DNA from: Jacaranda mimosifolia | Lineage: Eukaryota; Streptophyta; Magnoliopsida; Lamiales; Bignoniaceae | Length of the DNA stretch: 64,000 nucleotides | Assembly (NCBI GenBank): GCA_018894105.1 | Contig: CM032123.1 | Coordinates: 23,041,744 to 23,105,743, forward strand | Direction of reading: 5' to 3' | Shown here: positions 1-11,900 of the stretch, one piece after another | Numbering within the stretch: position 1 is the stretch's first letter | How the letters are laid out: every line of letters starts with the position of its first letter | Notes under the pieces: generated by a model | What the model saw: only the letters and a program-made list of their open reading frames with translations | Database searches by the model: none | What the model was told of the DNA's origin: nothing | Translations under genes and position numbers: made by a program

Positions 1-1843
1 TGTATTATTTCTTTATTTATCTCAACTCCACCAAAAAACAGAAAAATGAGATCAAATAAATACATATCAGTATATGTAATTAATTTTATTTCTTAATTAC
101 TTTAAAAATTTTCCTCAAAACAAAATTTTTCTTTTTGTCTTACTACTCGAGCACGACATAATTAACATAATCTTTTCTTTTTTATTTTTTAAATTTTTTG
201 GGAAATAGTCTGATGAGCTAGAGACAAAAGAATTTTTATTTATATTTCATGTTCAATTAAATACTATTTCTTATAATTTTTTTGTCAAATGAACTTTTGT
301 ATAAGGATATGAAGCAGCAAAGACTGTTTTCCTATGGATTAACCCACAAAAGATTTGAAAATATCTTCTTTGGGACATAAGATTCGTTTCGGTGGCCAAA
401 ACCTCATCCACTTATATATGTGGATTTCTTGTGCTGCTAGAATTTTCATAATATTGTTTTCTATTTAATTTCTTCTCTTTTAATGTCCTAAATTTTTAGA
501 GGTCTAATACTGTTGTGCGATAATCAGACATTTATGTGATTTAATAGTACGGTAATATAACACTTTAGCATTTTATGCAAGGGCTATTTAGTCCTTACAA
601 AATATTTAAGAAATATACATCTCCAGCCATTCGTACTTTTTATATAGTAAAGAAACATAATATATTTTGAGCGTCAGACCATCAGTATAGTTTATTGTGG
701 CCTACTTATTCTTCATTTCCTTTCATTTAATAATTTCTGATGTTTGTAGACAAATATTACCTTGGAACTTTTATGGTAAATAAACTTTTAGCTGATTGGT
801 TTCTGACAGATGCTGCATTAAAAGCACCAGCTTATCATACTAAATTTAATCAGAACAAAGATATAGGACACAGTTCATTGCTTGAATGAACCAGTTGGGT
901 CCTAGAGGCACATGTGATGGGACCTAGCTTCTATTCTTTGACGTCTCACACACTTAAGAATGAAATTCCCCTAGTTCGACAGTCAAAATTATCTTTCACA
1001 ATATATTAATATGATAATTAGACCTTTACATTATATTAGAATTAATAGCGAACATAATGTTCTCATATTTATCGCGCGGAAGAGAACTGTAGATATTATT
1101 GACATACTAAGAGGAAATAACTTATATCTTGTACTAAATGGGATATGAATATACTATCTTTCCAGAGCATCAGCATTGAGTTTGTCCATCACTAATATGA
1201 TCGCTGATCAATATAGTGAGGGCTAACTTATGTTTATGCTAATCTCAACCATTAAAATGTTGTACTAAATTTATGTTTACCACTCGAATGTAGTAAATGG
1301 TGAAACAGGAAGATGAGTTAACAGTTGAATCTCCCTATGTTCATGTGTAGTCTCTACCATGAACTTATTCTTCTATGTTCTTTGGGATGTTCTAGAACTG
1401 AAGTAGTTCTGAATCTAGTTTATATGCCTTAGAAGTTGGATATCTATGAAGAAAATTGAACTTGGGTTAATAAATCATTTTGATAATACAAATTCTGGAT
1501 CCTATTATACTGAAATATTATTCTAAACCTTGCACATGTAACAGACCATCTCAATTGATACTTTTCGAAGACGTCTTTTTGCGGTCAGCAGACAATGATA
1601 TGTTATCCACAACTCAATGTTTTAAGAAGCAGTTGAACATTTTGAAAATGCTGCGGTCTAATCAGAAAGGATTTACTCTGTATGTCAAAGATGGCTAATA
1701 AAACTTAAAGCTTCGCATCTTGAAGCTTTAAGTTTGATGTAGGATATGTGTAAGGATTTAGAAGATACAGTTAAGTTAAAATTAAACTTCATGGATCTGA
1801 TATCAGTATGTTGGGCTAACTGTAAAAATTTCTATTCACGAAG
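1..1843. other. AT-rich sequence upstream of the first visible FKBP exon
   Basis: No exon, RNA gene or clear repeat was recognised here. The FKBP gene that follows lacks its 5' end (transit peptide and N-terminus). This stretch ends in a splice acceptor at 1842-1843, so at least its right part should be intron. The first exon(s) are probably left of the window; a short exon hidden here cannot be excluded. Confidence 0.5.
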
Positions 1844-4783
1844 GTGCCTATGATAACTACCGAGTCTGGATTGCAGTACAAGGATATCAAAGTTGGTGGA
1901 GGACCCAGTCCTCCTGTTGGATTTCAGGTAATTTTTTGACTGACAGTGATTCTGTATATATTTGGATAACTGGAATTAAGAATCATGGTTATAGGTTCCA
2001 ATTACCATTCTTATTCTCTTCTTTCTCCTAAACGTTCATAATAAATCCATGCAATGGAAGCATTCTAAAACGATTCAGATATAATTGATTGGTCAATACA
2101 TGTTATTTCTTGGGGAAGAATACCAACTATCAAAGATACTGCTAAAAATGTGTTTCAGTCAAAAATACAGTATGCTGGATGAGAATCCAGATCTTTACTG
2201 TAAGCAGTACCTACTACTGAAAATATTTTGCATATCCTTGTAATCATTTTCTTGAGCTTCATGCTTGACAAATGTCAAATAAGTTCTTCCATCTTAATAG
2301 ACCTATTTACTTTGCTGATGTTATTGATGTTGCTAATGAATTCCGTACTGCCAAATGTTCAAACCAACTGGTCCATTGGCAAAGACAGTATTTCTTGTCA
2401 GATTGATTCTTTTGGTTTAAGTTTCAATATGTGCCTCGATTGACTTACTTCCGTGCTTCTCCATGTAGTGAATATCCACAAACTTCAAGTAGTTCTGCAG
2501 AGGATTAATATTAAGTGCTGCTATGTAATTGTGTTCTATTTTGGTTAAGAGAACTGGTGTTTCCATTTGGGAATTATATTTTCCAGGTATCATTGAGCTA
2601 AAACTGAAAAGAATAAATAAAACACTAAAAATAATATGTGGTAAAGCTTAAATTGACAGTTATGTAACGGCGTGACAATACTAGTTCAAGATTTTCCGAC
2701 TAAAAATTTCAAGGGCCTTGCTATTGAATGCCATAAATGTTAAAACTTTTTATACTTATTCCTTAATGGAGTAATACTTTAAGAGTTTTTTAAACTTATT
2801 TTGATGGTTTTGTATACAAAGGAAATATACCACCTTGATTTTGATACTAGTAAAATGCAAAAGTTTAGGAGCCAAGTTTCCCTGTTTCTGTTTTCTTTTC
2901 CTCAGTGAAATGTGGCCTCACCAAATGTTTAGAGATTCTTTGCTCTCCTTAATAATATACCATTTTGATCTTAACAGGTAGCAGCAAATTATGTTGCAAT
3001 GATTCCTTCTGGCCAAATATTTGACAGGTAATGATAACTCAGACACAACTTGTCTTTGTTTTGCACTTGTTAGTATATTTTGCTATTTCTGGTTTAGCAA
3101 TATATTGCTATTTCTTCTCTTGAATAGAATTTACAGGAAATCTTCTATAGATTCTCTTCTTTCATAAAATATAAAGAAGTTGTTCACCGGATCAAAATTG
3201 GTAAACTGCCAGTAGTTGATGGGATTACTTGATGAGAAAATAGTCATCTCACTTCTAGAGGAGAGGATTTGTAATGTAATGCAGTCAAGTCCTACTACTA
3301 CGTCAGCTTTGTTCTCTCTGCTGCATCCATTATCATGACCTGAAAAATTCTACTTAGAAGTGTGTAATTGAGATGCATGTAAATTACCTTTGCATTGATC
3401 TTCTTATGTAAATTATTACTCTAAAATCTGTTCTTATTTTTCAATTTCATAGTTCCCTGGAGAAAGGTCAGCTATATATTTTCCGAGTCGGCTCTGGTCA
3501 GGTGAGATCCAGAGATGTTTCCTCTTTATTCAGACATAACCGTGGATTTTACATTTTCTATAAGCACCGAAACTTGTTATATCAGTAAAAACTGAGGAGT
3601 TGCACTAGTCGAGACCACACAGTCCATACCACAACCTCCCAAACCCTCATCTTGCATTTATAAATATAATCCGTAGCTTTCAGTATCAGTGCCACACGGC
3701 CACAGTTTGTTTATACTTTCTTAAATCACATGAAAAAACCATTGGTTGTATTGACAACAGTATTCCGTTTATGAAACTGAAAAGTGTTCAGAATTGGACT
3801 GATGAAAAATGTGTTCAAAATTGCTTGGAAGTATTTCAAAATTCTGATGTAAAGACTTCAGTTCTTAACACCAAACACTAAGGGCTCGTTTGCTTGAAAT
3901 GATGTGATTAGAAGTGATACATAAGCAAATGATACATTTTAAGCGCATTAGGATAAAATATTTTAATTTTATGTTTGGTTGGTATGATTGGTATATAAAT
4001 AAATTAAAATAAATAATGTAGGGCATATGATTTATCAAGGGCTTTTATCAATTGAAACAAACATTAAAATAGGCTTGATTAGGTATGTATCACACATAAT
4101 CAAGCCAAGCAAACAAGGCCTAAGAGTATTCATGTCCACGTTGAAAAAGCAAGGATCTCCTCAAAATGTCATGTTTTTCTGAGTTCTATATATTGTATTT
4201 TCTAACAAATTAAAGCAAATTATTTTGATAGATCAATAAATAGGCTCATATTTACTGCTGAGTCCTATATATGACACACTCATCGATTCTTCTCTAGGTA
4301 GATGATTATCTGCCTGCTGACCTTTACAAATTCGAATGTCATGAATAGGTCATCAAGGGACTGGATGAAGGGATCCTGAGCATGAAGGTTGGAGGGAAAC
4401 GCAGACTCTACATTCCAGGGCCTGTAAGAACATATGAATAGTCTCTTTTGTTTTCACATTTCAGATAAATTTACAGGTAATGATAAAATTCTAGACAACA
4501 GAACTAAAACAATGAGAGGTTCAGAATCAATAATCTACACACATTTTCAACAAAGATATCTCTGAGCATAATGTGTACTTTGTAATTTCTAATAGGTAAT
4601 AATGAACAATGTGTAGTAATTTTATGATGAAACCTGTAATATTTTTGCATTTTGTTTGATCAGTTAGCATTTCCAAAAGGTCTCACGTCAGCTCCTGGAA
4701 GGCCACGGGTGGCTGCCAACAGTCCAGTTGTGTTTGATGTTAGTCTGGAGTACATTCCAGGCCTCGAGGATAGTGAGGAGTAA
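1844..4783 (+). CDS. FKBP16-3: FKBP-type peptidyl-prolyl cis-trans isomerase, chloroplast FKBP16-3-like (3' part of gene)
   Basis: FKBP-fold isomerases catalyse cis-trans isomerisation of X-Pro bonds; FKBP16 paralogues sit in the thylakoid lumen. Five exons are visible: 1844-1927, 2978-3027, 3453-3501, 4349-4423 and 4664-4783, each flanked by GT and AG, with phases that join cleanly and a TAA at 4781-4783. The 126 residues run from PMITTESGLQYKDIKVG through VAANYVAMIPSGQIFDS, RVGSGQVIKGLDEGILSMK and GGKRRLYIPGPLAFPKGL to VVFDVSLEYIPGLEDSEE. This covers the FKBP core and closely resembles my recollection of Arabidopsis FKBP16-3 (At2g43560). The canonical FKBP12 active-site residues are only partly kept, as in other lumenal FKBPs, so isomerase activity is uncertain. 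The 5' exons with the transit peptide are not in view. No disabling change is seen in the visible part. The symbol rests on sequence memory, not on a search. Confidence 0.88.
3892..4120. mobile_element. Tourist-like MITE (PIF/Harbinger) in an FKBP intron
   Basis: This 229-bp block starts GGGCTCGTTTGCTTG and ends CAAGCAAACAAGGCC, near-perfect terminal inverted repeats that continue inward with lower identity (both sides hold a GTGATACATA-like string). It is flanked by TAA at 3889-3891 and 4121-4123, the 3-bp duplication of PIF/Harbinger elements. It has no coding capacity and lies in the intron between the third and fourth visible exons. Confidence 0.85.
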
Positions 4784-5433
4784 ACTTCACTTCTAAATAT
4801 TTATTCATCCTCAACCACTTAACATTGGTTCATTCTTTTGAATTCACATTCTGTTCCGCGTAAAACAGGGAAATATTGGGACCTCTTCAGTTGAGTTGCT
4901 GTAAAAAATTTTATTGAAGGAAAGGAAGAAGACTGCACTTAACTAATTTGCTCCTGTTTGTTGTTTTGCATTATTGCGTCGTTCTTGTTGAACCAGACAA
5001 TGGGCTTACATATATATATATATATACAGAATTGTTTCCATACAGTTCTCATGCAATTTACAATAATGAAGATAACAATCACATAAAGTAAAAAATAAAA
5101 AATTATAATCCACTACTAGACTTAAAAAAAATAAATTCAAAAGTTGCTAAAATAATGAGTTTACCTTGTAATAGGGGAGGTTTTTGAATATATAGTGGTT
5201 ATTTAAATTTATGTATATGCTAAGTAGGATAAAATTGATATATTTGAATTTTGGTAGCATAATTTCAATTTTAGAGATAAAAAACTTTCTTTTTATTACA
5301 GCATATATGTGTGCATATATATATATATATATTATTTATAAACATGCACATATATTTGGAGTTTGTTTGGGTTCGAACTCCTAACCTCCCACACTATATG
5401 AGAAATTTATGTCATTGAATTACAAGTCACTCA

Positions 5434-5466
<33 letters not shown>

Positions 5467-5638
5467 TTTTGTTTGAAGAGTTCGAGAGACCAACGTCCCA
5501 TGCGTTGTAAGCTGCCCCAACTTCATTGTTTTGGTCCTTTAAATACGATTATCTTTTTTTAACAATATAGTCCCCATACAATGCTGAACTTAGTATTTCT
5601 CTTATAATTTTTTACAAATTAATTAAATAATAAAAAGA
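4784..5638. other. FKBP 3' UTR and intergenic spacer with TA microsatellites
   Basis: The first ~200 bases should hold the FKBP 3' UTR; I see no clear poly(A) signal. Beyond it are (TA)n runs near 5010-5030, 5315-5330 and 5436-5460 and AT-rich unique sequence. No gene is seen. Confidence 0.5.
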
Positions 5639-6110
5639 GAATGTTTGGTTATGTTTTTTTATGTGATTTTAATATATGTTTAGGAGAATAAATGTTGAAA
5701 GTGATAATAGAGAATGTGACAGTTGTATTGGTGAACGTAATAAATTTTTTGTTATGTTTTGAAGAATAGTTAAAAATTGATTTTGGAGAATTTTGGTATG
5801 TTTTCTTTATGTTTTGAGATGACACATTTTTTATTGTAGCAAACAAATCAATGTTTTTTTGTTGAATTTTTAGTGTGGAAGTAGAATTGAGTGATTTTTT
5901 TATTATTAGAATAATAATAAAATATATATGATGTATATATGTAATATATGTGTATCTATTGAAAAATGGGAAAATTTTGAAGATAGTGAAGGATATAATA
6001 CGGTATTTTAGAAATTTTTTTTTTAATATTTTAGAAAAAAAAAATGAGAATATATTTAATTAAGTTTTCCCAAAATAATTTTGTTATGGGAAACATAACC
6101 AGACATTCCC
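5639..6110. mobile_element. MITE-like element with inverted termini
   Basis: The left end reads GAATGTTTGGTTATG and the right end, on the opposite strand, GGGAATGTCTGGTTATG, giving imperfect inverted repeats around ~470 bp of AT-rich non-coding DNA. No convincing target duplication was found, so the superfamily (hAT or PIF/Harbinger) is left open. The open frame on - inside it is AT-rich filler with no family signature. Confidence 0.55.
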
Positions 6111-6380
6111 AAAATTTTAACGTAAATTTATAGTGTTACCATGACCTCGTATTATTACTTCACTAATCAATAAGTCAACAGAAAAATGAAAGAGTGTGAT
6201 TATATTCTGTAACCAAGTGAGTAATTTATAGCAGAACGAGTAATTATCCAGCATTATACCAATAACTATAGATTATCTTGTATAGACAACTTTCAGAAAT
6301 ATTCTACAATTTAGCGCAAGAAAGAGGCTTACTTTTATATGCTTTAATTACATTGATAAATGACAGCTACTTCAACTAAT

Positions 6381-6887
6381 TTAACCGTTTAAGCTGAGAT
6401 AAACCGAAGTCGCCATACCAAGCGCGTATGCCCCAATCGCCGCCAGCACAACCTCCTTCCCCGGCTTCACCACCACTCCAACGCCCGCAATCCCCGCCGC
6501 TCCCAGCGGCACCCTCTTCATAACCTCTCTCGCGGCGCCCGAAACGACAGCGTCCGCAAACACCTCCGCCGCGAACTCCTTAAACTCCACCTCATCCAGT
6601 ATTATTTCCTCTTCCCGAACCGAACGGCGAGAGAGAACGGTCTTCAGAGCCCGGTCCACTTGGACTCGGTCAGGAGGGCGCGGGACCCACTTGGAGACGA
6701 GGCGGAGGGAGTGGGATAGGGTGAGGTGGAGGTGTTCCGCTGCGGAAAAGAGCTGATAGGGTTTGACTCCAGGGAAAGCGTGTTGGGTGAGGGAGAGACA
6801 GTGGGCGTAGACGGAGTCGCAGGCTGAGTTGAATTCTGGCGAAGCGTGGAGGGATTTTTGAACTCGCTTGGAGAATGAAAGGCCCAT
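6381..6887 (-). CDS. Conserved-looking plant protein of unknown function with N-myristoylation signal
   Basis: Intron-less gene of 168 residues. The frame extends three codons further, but that extension begins with TTG; the first ATG is 6885-6887. Starting there the protein begins MGLSFSKR, a textbook N-myristoyltransferase substrate (Gly2, Ser6, basic 7-8). The middle part is helical and charged (SVREEEIILDEVEFKEFA). The C-terminus is glycine/alanine-rich and hydrophobic (GAAGIAGVGVVV, then AAIGAYALGMATSVYLSL) and could be a membrane segment. GC content is far above the surroundings (for example 6400-6560), typical of a real coding exon. It converges with the FKBP gene. I do not recognise a named family; membrane association is inferred from the two lipid-facing features. 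Confidence 0.85.
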   Translation of the reverse strand: MGLSFSKRVQKSLHASPEFNSACDSVYAHCLSLTQHAFPGVKPYQLFSAAEHLHLTLSHSLRLVSKWVPRPPDRVQVDRALKTVLSRRSVREEEIILDEVEFKEFAAEVFADAVVSGAAREVMKRVPLGAAGIAGVGVVVKPGKEVVLAAIGAYALGMATSVYLSLNG

Positions 6888-7440
6888 TGGAAGCAATTAT
6901 TATATGCGCAATTGTGTTTATTGTGAATTGTGATGATTGGAGGCTAAAACGCTCAGCGTGCCCAATTCAACTTATGATAGCCTCCAATGAGTATAAATGG
7001 ATAAGATAATTTCCTCGTATTTTATAATTTTCAGCATTTTTTTAATTATTCTAGAATTAATTGTTATTTTTATTAAATTTATTTGGACGTAATTTCTTTT
7101 ATATTAATAAACAGGTAGGGGTCAACACCTGACCTTGTACATTGCAATTTTTTTATTAAAATATATATATATATAAATGGATCAGTTTCACTTAGCAATT
7201 GGTATTTTACACTCCAAATTGCCTATTTTATTAAAATCATTTAATAACTACTTATTCTCATATTTTCTCTTCTCCTCCACTCTTTCTACTTTCTCTACCA
7301 CAATCCACAAAAATCAATTATGCATTTAATTTTAATATTATAATATATTTATAATTTTTTATGCAATGCCAAGAATACTAACTTATAAAAATGACAGATT
7401 GCACGTTTCAGTTACAAACTCAGTTTGCTCCCTAACAAAA
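6888..7440. other. Upstream spacer of the myristoylated-protein gene
   Basis: AT-rich DNA with a short TA run near 7160-7175. The 5' UTR and promoter of the minus-strand gene must lie in its first few hundred bases, but no TATA box can be singled out in such AT-rich sequence. No gene is seen. Confidence 0.4.
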
Positions 7441-7888
7441 TTCTGATATCAACAATTGAAACTTATGTTGGTATATTGGTAGGAAGGCGATGTGCCAAAG
7501 AATTTATAGGTGGAATTAGAAATAAATCCATCACAAAATGATTGATCTCATTAAATTTATGACGGACTTATTTAACAAATCCATTAGTATATGCTTTGTC
7601 ACTGATTAGTTTGTGACGAAAATAAAATGCATCACATAATTAATTCTGTGATGGAATTTCTGTCACAGATCGAAAAATCATATTGAAGTTATAAAATTTA
7701 TGACGAACTCTTCGTATCAATTTATAGTTTTCATATCCGTCACAAATATCATGATTAATATATATTTTTGCTCATTTTTTTAAGTTCGTTAGTAATCCAT
7801 CAAAAATCCATCACAATTATTTTCAAACAGTGATGGAACCCTTTTCATCATAAATTTTCTGTTAGTGAATGGGTGTTTTCTTGTAGTG
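7441..7888. mobile_element. CACTA (En/Spm) transposon end with subterminal repeats
   Basis: The segment ends GTTTTCTTGTAGTG at 7875-7888, the reverse complement of the CACTACAAGAAAAC terminus of plant CACTA elements. Inside it are many short direct and inverted copies of a CCATCAC / GTGATGGA motif (7530-7850), as expected of the subterminal repeats where the CACTA-encoded TNPA-type protein binds. The opposite terminus was not found, so the left limit is approximate. Confidence 0.7.
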
Positions 7889-8171
7889 TGAACAACGCAA
7901 TGAAAAAGCATAAAAAGGGACTATTTCTTTCGAAGGAAAATTTCGATGGATATTTCATCGGAATCCCCAATAGATTTGCATAGGATTTCCGATGGTGTAG
8001 CTATCCATCAGAAATCCTACACAAATTCGACAGCAAAATGATGGGGACAGGAGATATGGCAGGAAATTGCCGTGTGACTTTTTGATGAACAAACCCGTTG
8101 GAAATTCTTTGGGAAATAGTTTCAAACAGACGACTTCATTGGAAAGTTTGTCGGAAAAAACAAAAAAAAAA
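7889..8171. mobile_element. Second CACTA-like subterminal fragment, split by the large MULE
   Basis: This stretch carries a different repeated motif, variants of TTTCCGATGG / CCATCGGAAA (near 7945-8020 and 8095-8155). Similar variants (for example AACGGAATTTTCC near 23700) resume right after the MULE. The two flanks therefore look like one CACTA-type region opened by the MULE insertion. It is degenerate and has no recognisable terminus. Confidence 0.45.
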
Positions 8172-8282
8172 GGGACACTTATTTAAAAGCACCAAACACA
8201 CTTTCAAAGTTTGTGATCAGTCCCCACTTGATATTAGTTAGAATAAACTCTCTAGTTTTGTTAAAAGTTTAGAGATGACTCC
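8172..8282 (+). repeat. Left terminal inverted repeat of the 15.5-kb MULE
   Basis: It begins GGGACACTTATTTAAAAGC. Its reverse-complement partner at 23533-23645 begins GGGTTAATTAG, and the two align for ~110 bp with many mismatches; CAGTCCCCA and CACTTT/TACTTTC are shared. Heavy decay implies an old insertion. Confidence 0.8.
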
Positions 8283-8929
8283 TTACTTGCATGATTTGAA
8301 AAAAATGCCCTTAAGTATAATATTTTTCATTCATTTCTTGTCACTTCTTCTTCATCTGGACAAGCAAACAGTAAACCCTCTCATACGCTCATTACCAGAA
8401 ACAGAAAGAATAGGAAAAGCGCAACAAGCTCCACGACGGGAACGAGAATAACGTCAAAGCCAAAAACCACCAACTCGACAGCTGCATTGTCTTATTCTCT
8501 TTTTATTTTCATCATTTTCGGTTTTCATCTTCTTCTCAGTTACTTCTGAGTTTCTTATATTTTTCTGACAATGTCAACCAGTAGTGAAGCAAATGTGTTA
8601 AATCAAGTGTTGGAGAGTTGCCGCTACAAAGACCAGCTCCATATAATGTCAATTAAGGATAGTATGACCTTAATTGATATGTACATTAATCTCGCAAGAA
8701 AATGGAGTGAAATCAACACTAAGCACTTCAATTTACAATATATAGCTCCACATCAAAGATTGTACGTGAGTTTAACTGATGACGACAATGTCATGAATAT
8801 GGTTTTACTGCATTTGACATTGAAGATGAACATTGTTGACATCCTGGTAAACCGAAATGATGAATCAAGCAGCAGAGAAAAGAAGAGCCATGATGTTTTA
8901 AGGTAATACTTCTACAGAATCTAAACTGT

Positions 8930-11900
8930 ACTCCAGTTTGTAAAGTTTTGTACTTGAAGAGTTCTAAAATTGCACTTTGTTTATTTGAAAATCTTTTTGT
9001 ACTTGGAGTGTTCTACATTATACTTCATTGCGACTAACATTGTACTTCATCTCACAAAAATTATACTCTATTATGTAAGTTTTATACTTCAAGTGTTCTA
9101 CTAATGGATTATCTAAAATTTTACTACAGCTTGTAGCGGTTTATACTTGACGTGTTCCCAAATTGTACGTAATCTATATAAAATTATACTTTTGGTTTTT
9201 TGAAATTATACTTCATTTTACAAAAACTATACTGAAGTTGCTGGGTTTTATACTTCAATTGTTCAAAAATTGTATTTCATTTTATACAAATTTGTACTCC
9301 AATTATCTGAAATTGTACTTCATTTCACAAAAAATGTACTCTATTATTTAAGTTTTACACTTCAAAGTGTTGTACTAATTGATTATTCGAAGTTATACTG
9401 CTATTGCTAGCGGTTTCTACCTGAATTGTTCCAAAACTGTACTTCTTTTTATCTAAAATTGTACTTCAATTTTTTGAGATTATACTTTATTTTACAAAAT
9501 ATTTACTCTATTCATTGAAGGTCTATATTTTAAGTGTTATATTTATCGATTATCCAGAATATACTGCAGTTTCTAGGGCTTTATACTTCAAGAATTTGAA
9601 ATTATACTTCACTTTATCTAAAATTGTACTTTTATTTTCTGAAATTATACTTTCTTTTGTACTTCATTTTACAGAAAACTATACTCTATTCATTGAAGTT
9701 CTATACTTCAAGTGTTCCTAAATTGCACTTCATTTTATCTAAACTTATACTGAACATTATATGAATCTATTATTTGACTTTGAAGTTTTCTACTAATAAA
9801 TTATCTAATTTGTAATGCAATTGCTAAGGTTTTATACTTCAGGTGTTCTGAAATTATTCTTCACTTTATCAAAAATTCTACTTCTGTTTTTTAAAATTAC
9901 ACTTCATTTTATACATCATTTTACTTAAATCTGTACTATTGTCATTGAAGTTCTATACTTCAGGTGTTCTCAAATTGTACTTCATTTTATCTGAACTTGT
10001 ACTTTAGTAATCTGAATATATTATTTAATTTTGAAGCGTCTACTAATGGATTATCCAAAAATTATGCTGCAATAGCTAAGGTTTTATACTTCAGGAGTTC
10101 TGAAATTATACTTCACTTTATCTGAAATTGCACTTCGGTTTTCTGAACTTATTCTTCAGTTTTTACGTACTTTCACCTAAATCTGTATTTTTTCATTGAA
10201 GTTTTATACTTCAGGTGTTCTGAAATTGTTCTTCACTTTATCAAAAATTCTACTTCTGTTTTTAAAAATTACACTTCATTTTATACATCATTTTACTTAA
10301 ATCTGTACTATTGTCATTGAAGTTCTATACTTCAAGTGTTCTCAAATTGTACTTCATTTTATCTGAACTTGTACTTTAGTAATCTAAATATATTATTTAA
10401 TTTTGAAGCGCCTAGTAATGGCTTATCCAAAAATTATACTGCAATAGCTAAGGTTTTATACTTCGAGACTTTGAAATTGTACTTTACTTTATCTGAAATT
10501 GTACTTCGGTTTTCTGAACTTATTCTTCAATTTTTACATACTTTGACCTAAATCTGTATTTTTTCATTGAAGTTATATACTTGAGGTGTTCTAGAATTGT
10601 ACTTCACTTTGATAAAATTGTACTTATATTTTTTGAAATTATACTTCATTTTATACATAATTTTACATAAACTTGTACTCCAGTCATTGAAGTTCTATAC
10701 TTCAAGTGTCCGAAATTGTACTTCATATTATCTGAACTTGTACTTCAATTATCTGAATATATTATTTAATTTTGAAGTGCCTAGTAATGGATTATCCAAA
10801 AATTATATTGCAATAGCTGAGGTTTTATACTTCGGGAGTTCTGAAATTGTACTTCACCTTATCTGAAATTGTACTTCAGTTTTCTGAACTTATACTTCAA
10901 TGTTTACACACTTTCACCTAAATCTGTATTTTTTCATTGAAGTTCTATACTTCAGGTGTTCTGGAATGGGAAAATTGCTATGGACCCCCCTGTGTTAAGA
11001 AAATAAGGCAAATTAGACCCCTGTGAAAAAACAAATTTCAAAGAACACCCTCATATTTTAAAAAATCATGCAACGAACCCCCCTGAGAGAGTGGGTGTAG
11101 CACATGCGCCTGTGCGTGCATCTGGGTTTAAATTTTGTACATAAAAAGATAATTATACCCTTGTTCATCAACCGTTGGATCTTCTTTTAAAAAATCAACG
11201 ATTTAGATTAAATCATATTATATATATTTTTTAAAATATAAAATATATATACATAATATAATATATTATTATATATAATGTGTATATATATTATGTATGT
11301 GTATATATATATTATATACAAGTGTATATATATACAATTATATATATATAAATGATACCTACCCCACCAGACTGCCAGCAGCCGCTGCCGGCAACCCCCA
11401 CCGGTGACTGGCAGTCGCTGCCGGCATTTATAAAAAAAAATAATAAGGAAAATCAAAACAGATGGCTGCTAGTGGCCGGATCTGGCCACAATTCTGCCAT
11501 GGCAGCCCGTAAGGGTGGGATTTTGGGAAGATGGGGTGGGGGTAGCCTCCATTGGTAGCCGGCAGCCCCCACCAGTAGTCGCTGCCGGCATTTGTAAAAA
11601 AAAAAGAAAAAGAAAAAGAAAAATCAAAACAGATGGCGGCTAGTGGCCGGATCTGGCCACAATGCTGCCATGGCAGCCCGTAAGGGTGGGGGTTTGGGAA
11701 GACAGGGTGGGGGTGGGGTTTGGGGAGACGGGGTGGGGGATAGGGGTAGAATTTTGTATTTTATATATATACATACATATATGTATTATATTAAATATAT
11801 TATTGTATATAGATTATATATATATGATAATAAATATATAAATATAAATATCTTAAAAAAATATATATAAAAATAAATGAATAATTAGAAAGAAAAAATA

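Noticed and set aside
1480..1698. 72-residue frame upstream of the FKBP exons as a possible upstream exon
   Set aside because: It starts with TTG, lacks flanking splice sites that join in phase, and shows no transit-peptide or FKBP similarity.
11208..11870. Glycine/arginine-rich frames across the GC-rich island
   Set aside because: They overlap on both strands, are low-complexity and lie inside a non-autonomous MULE; no family signature.
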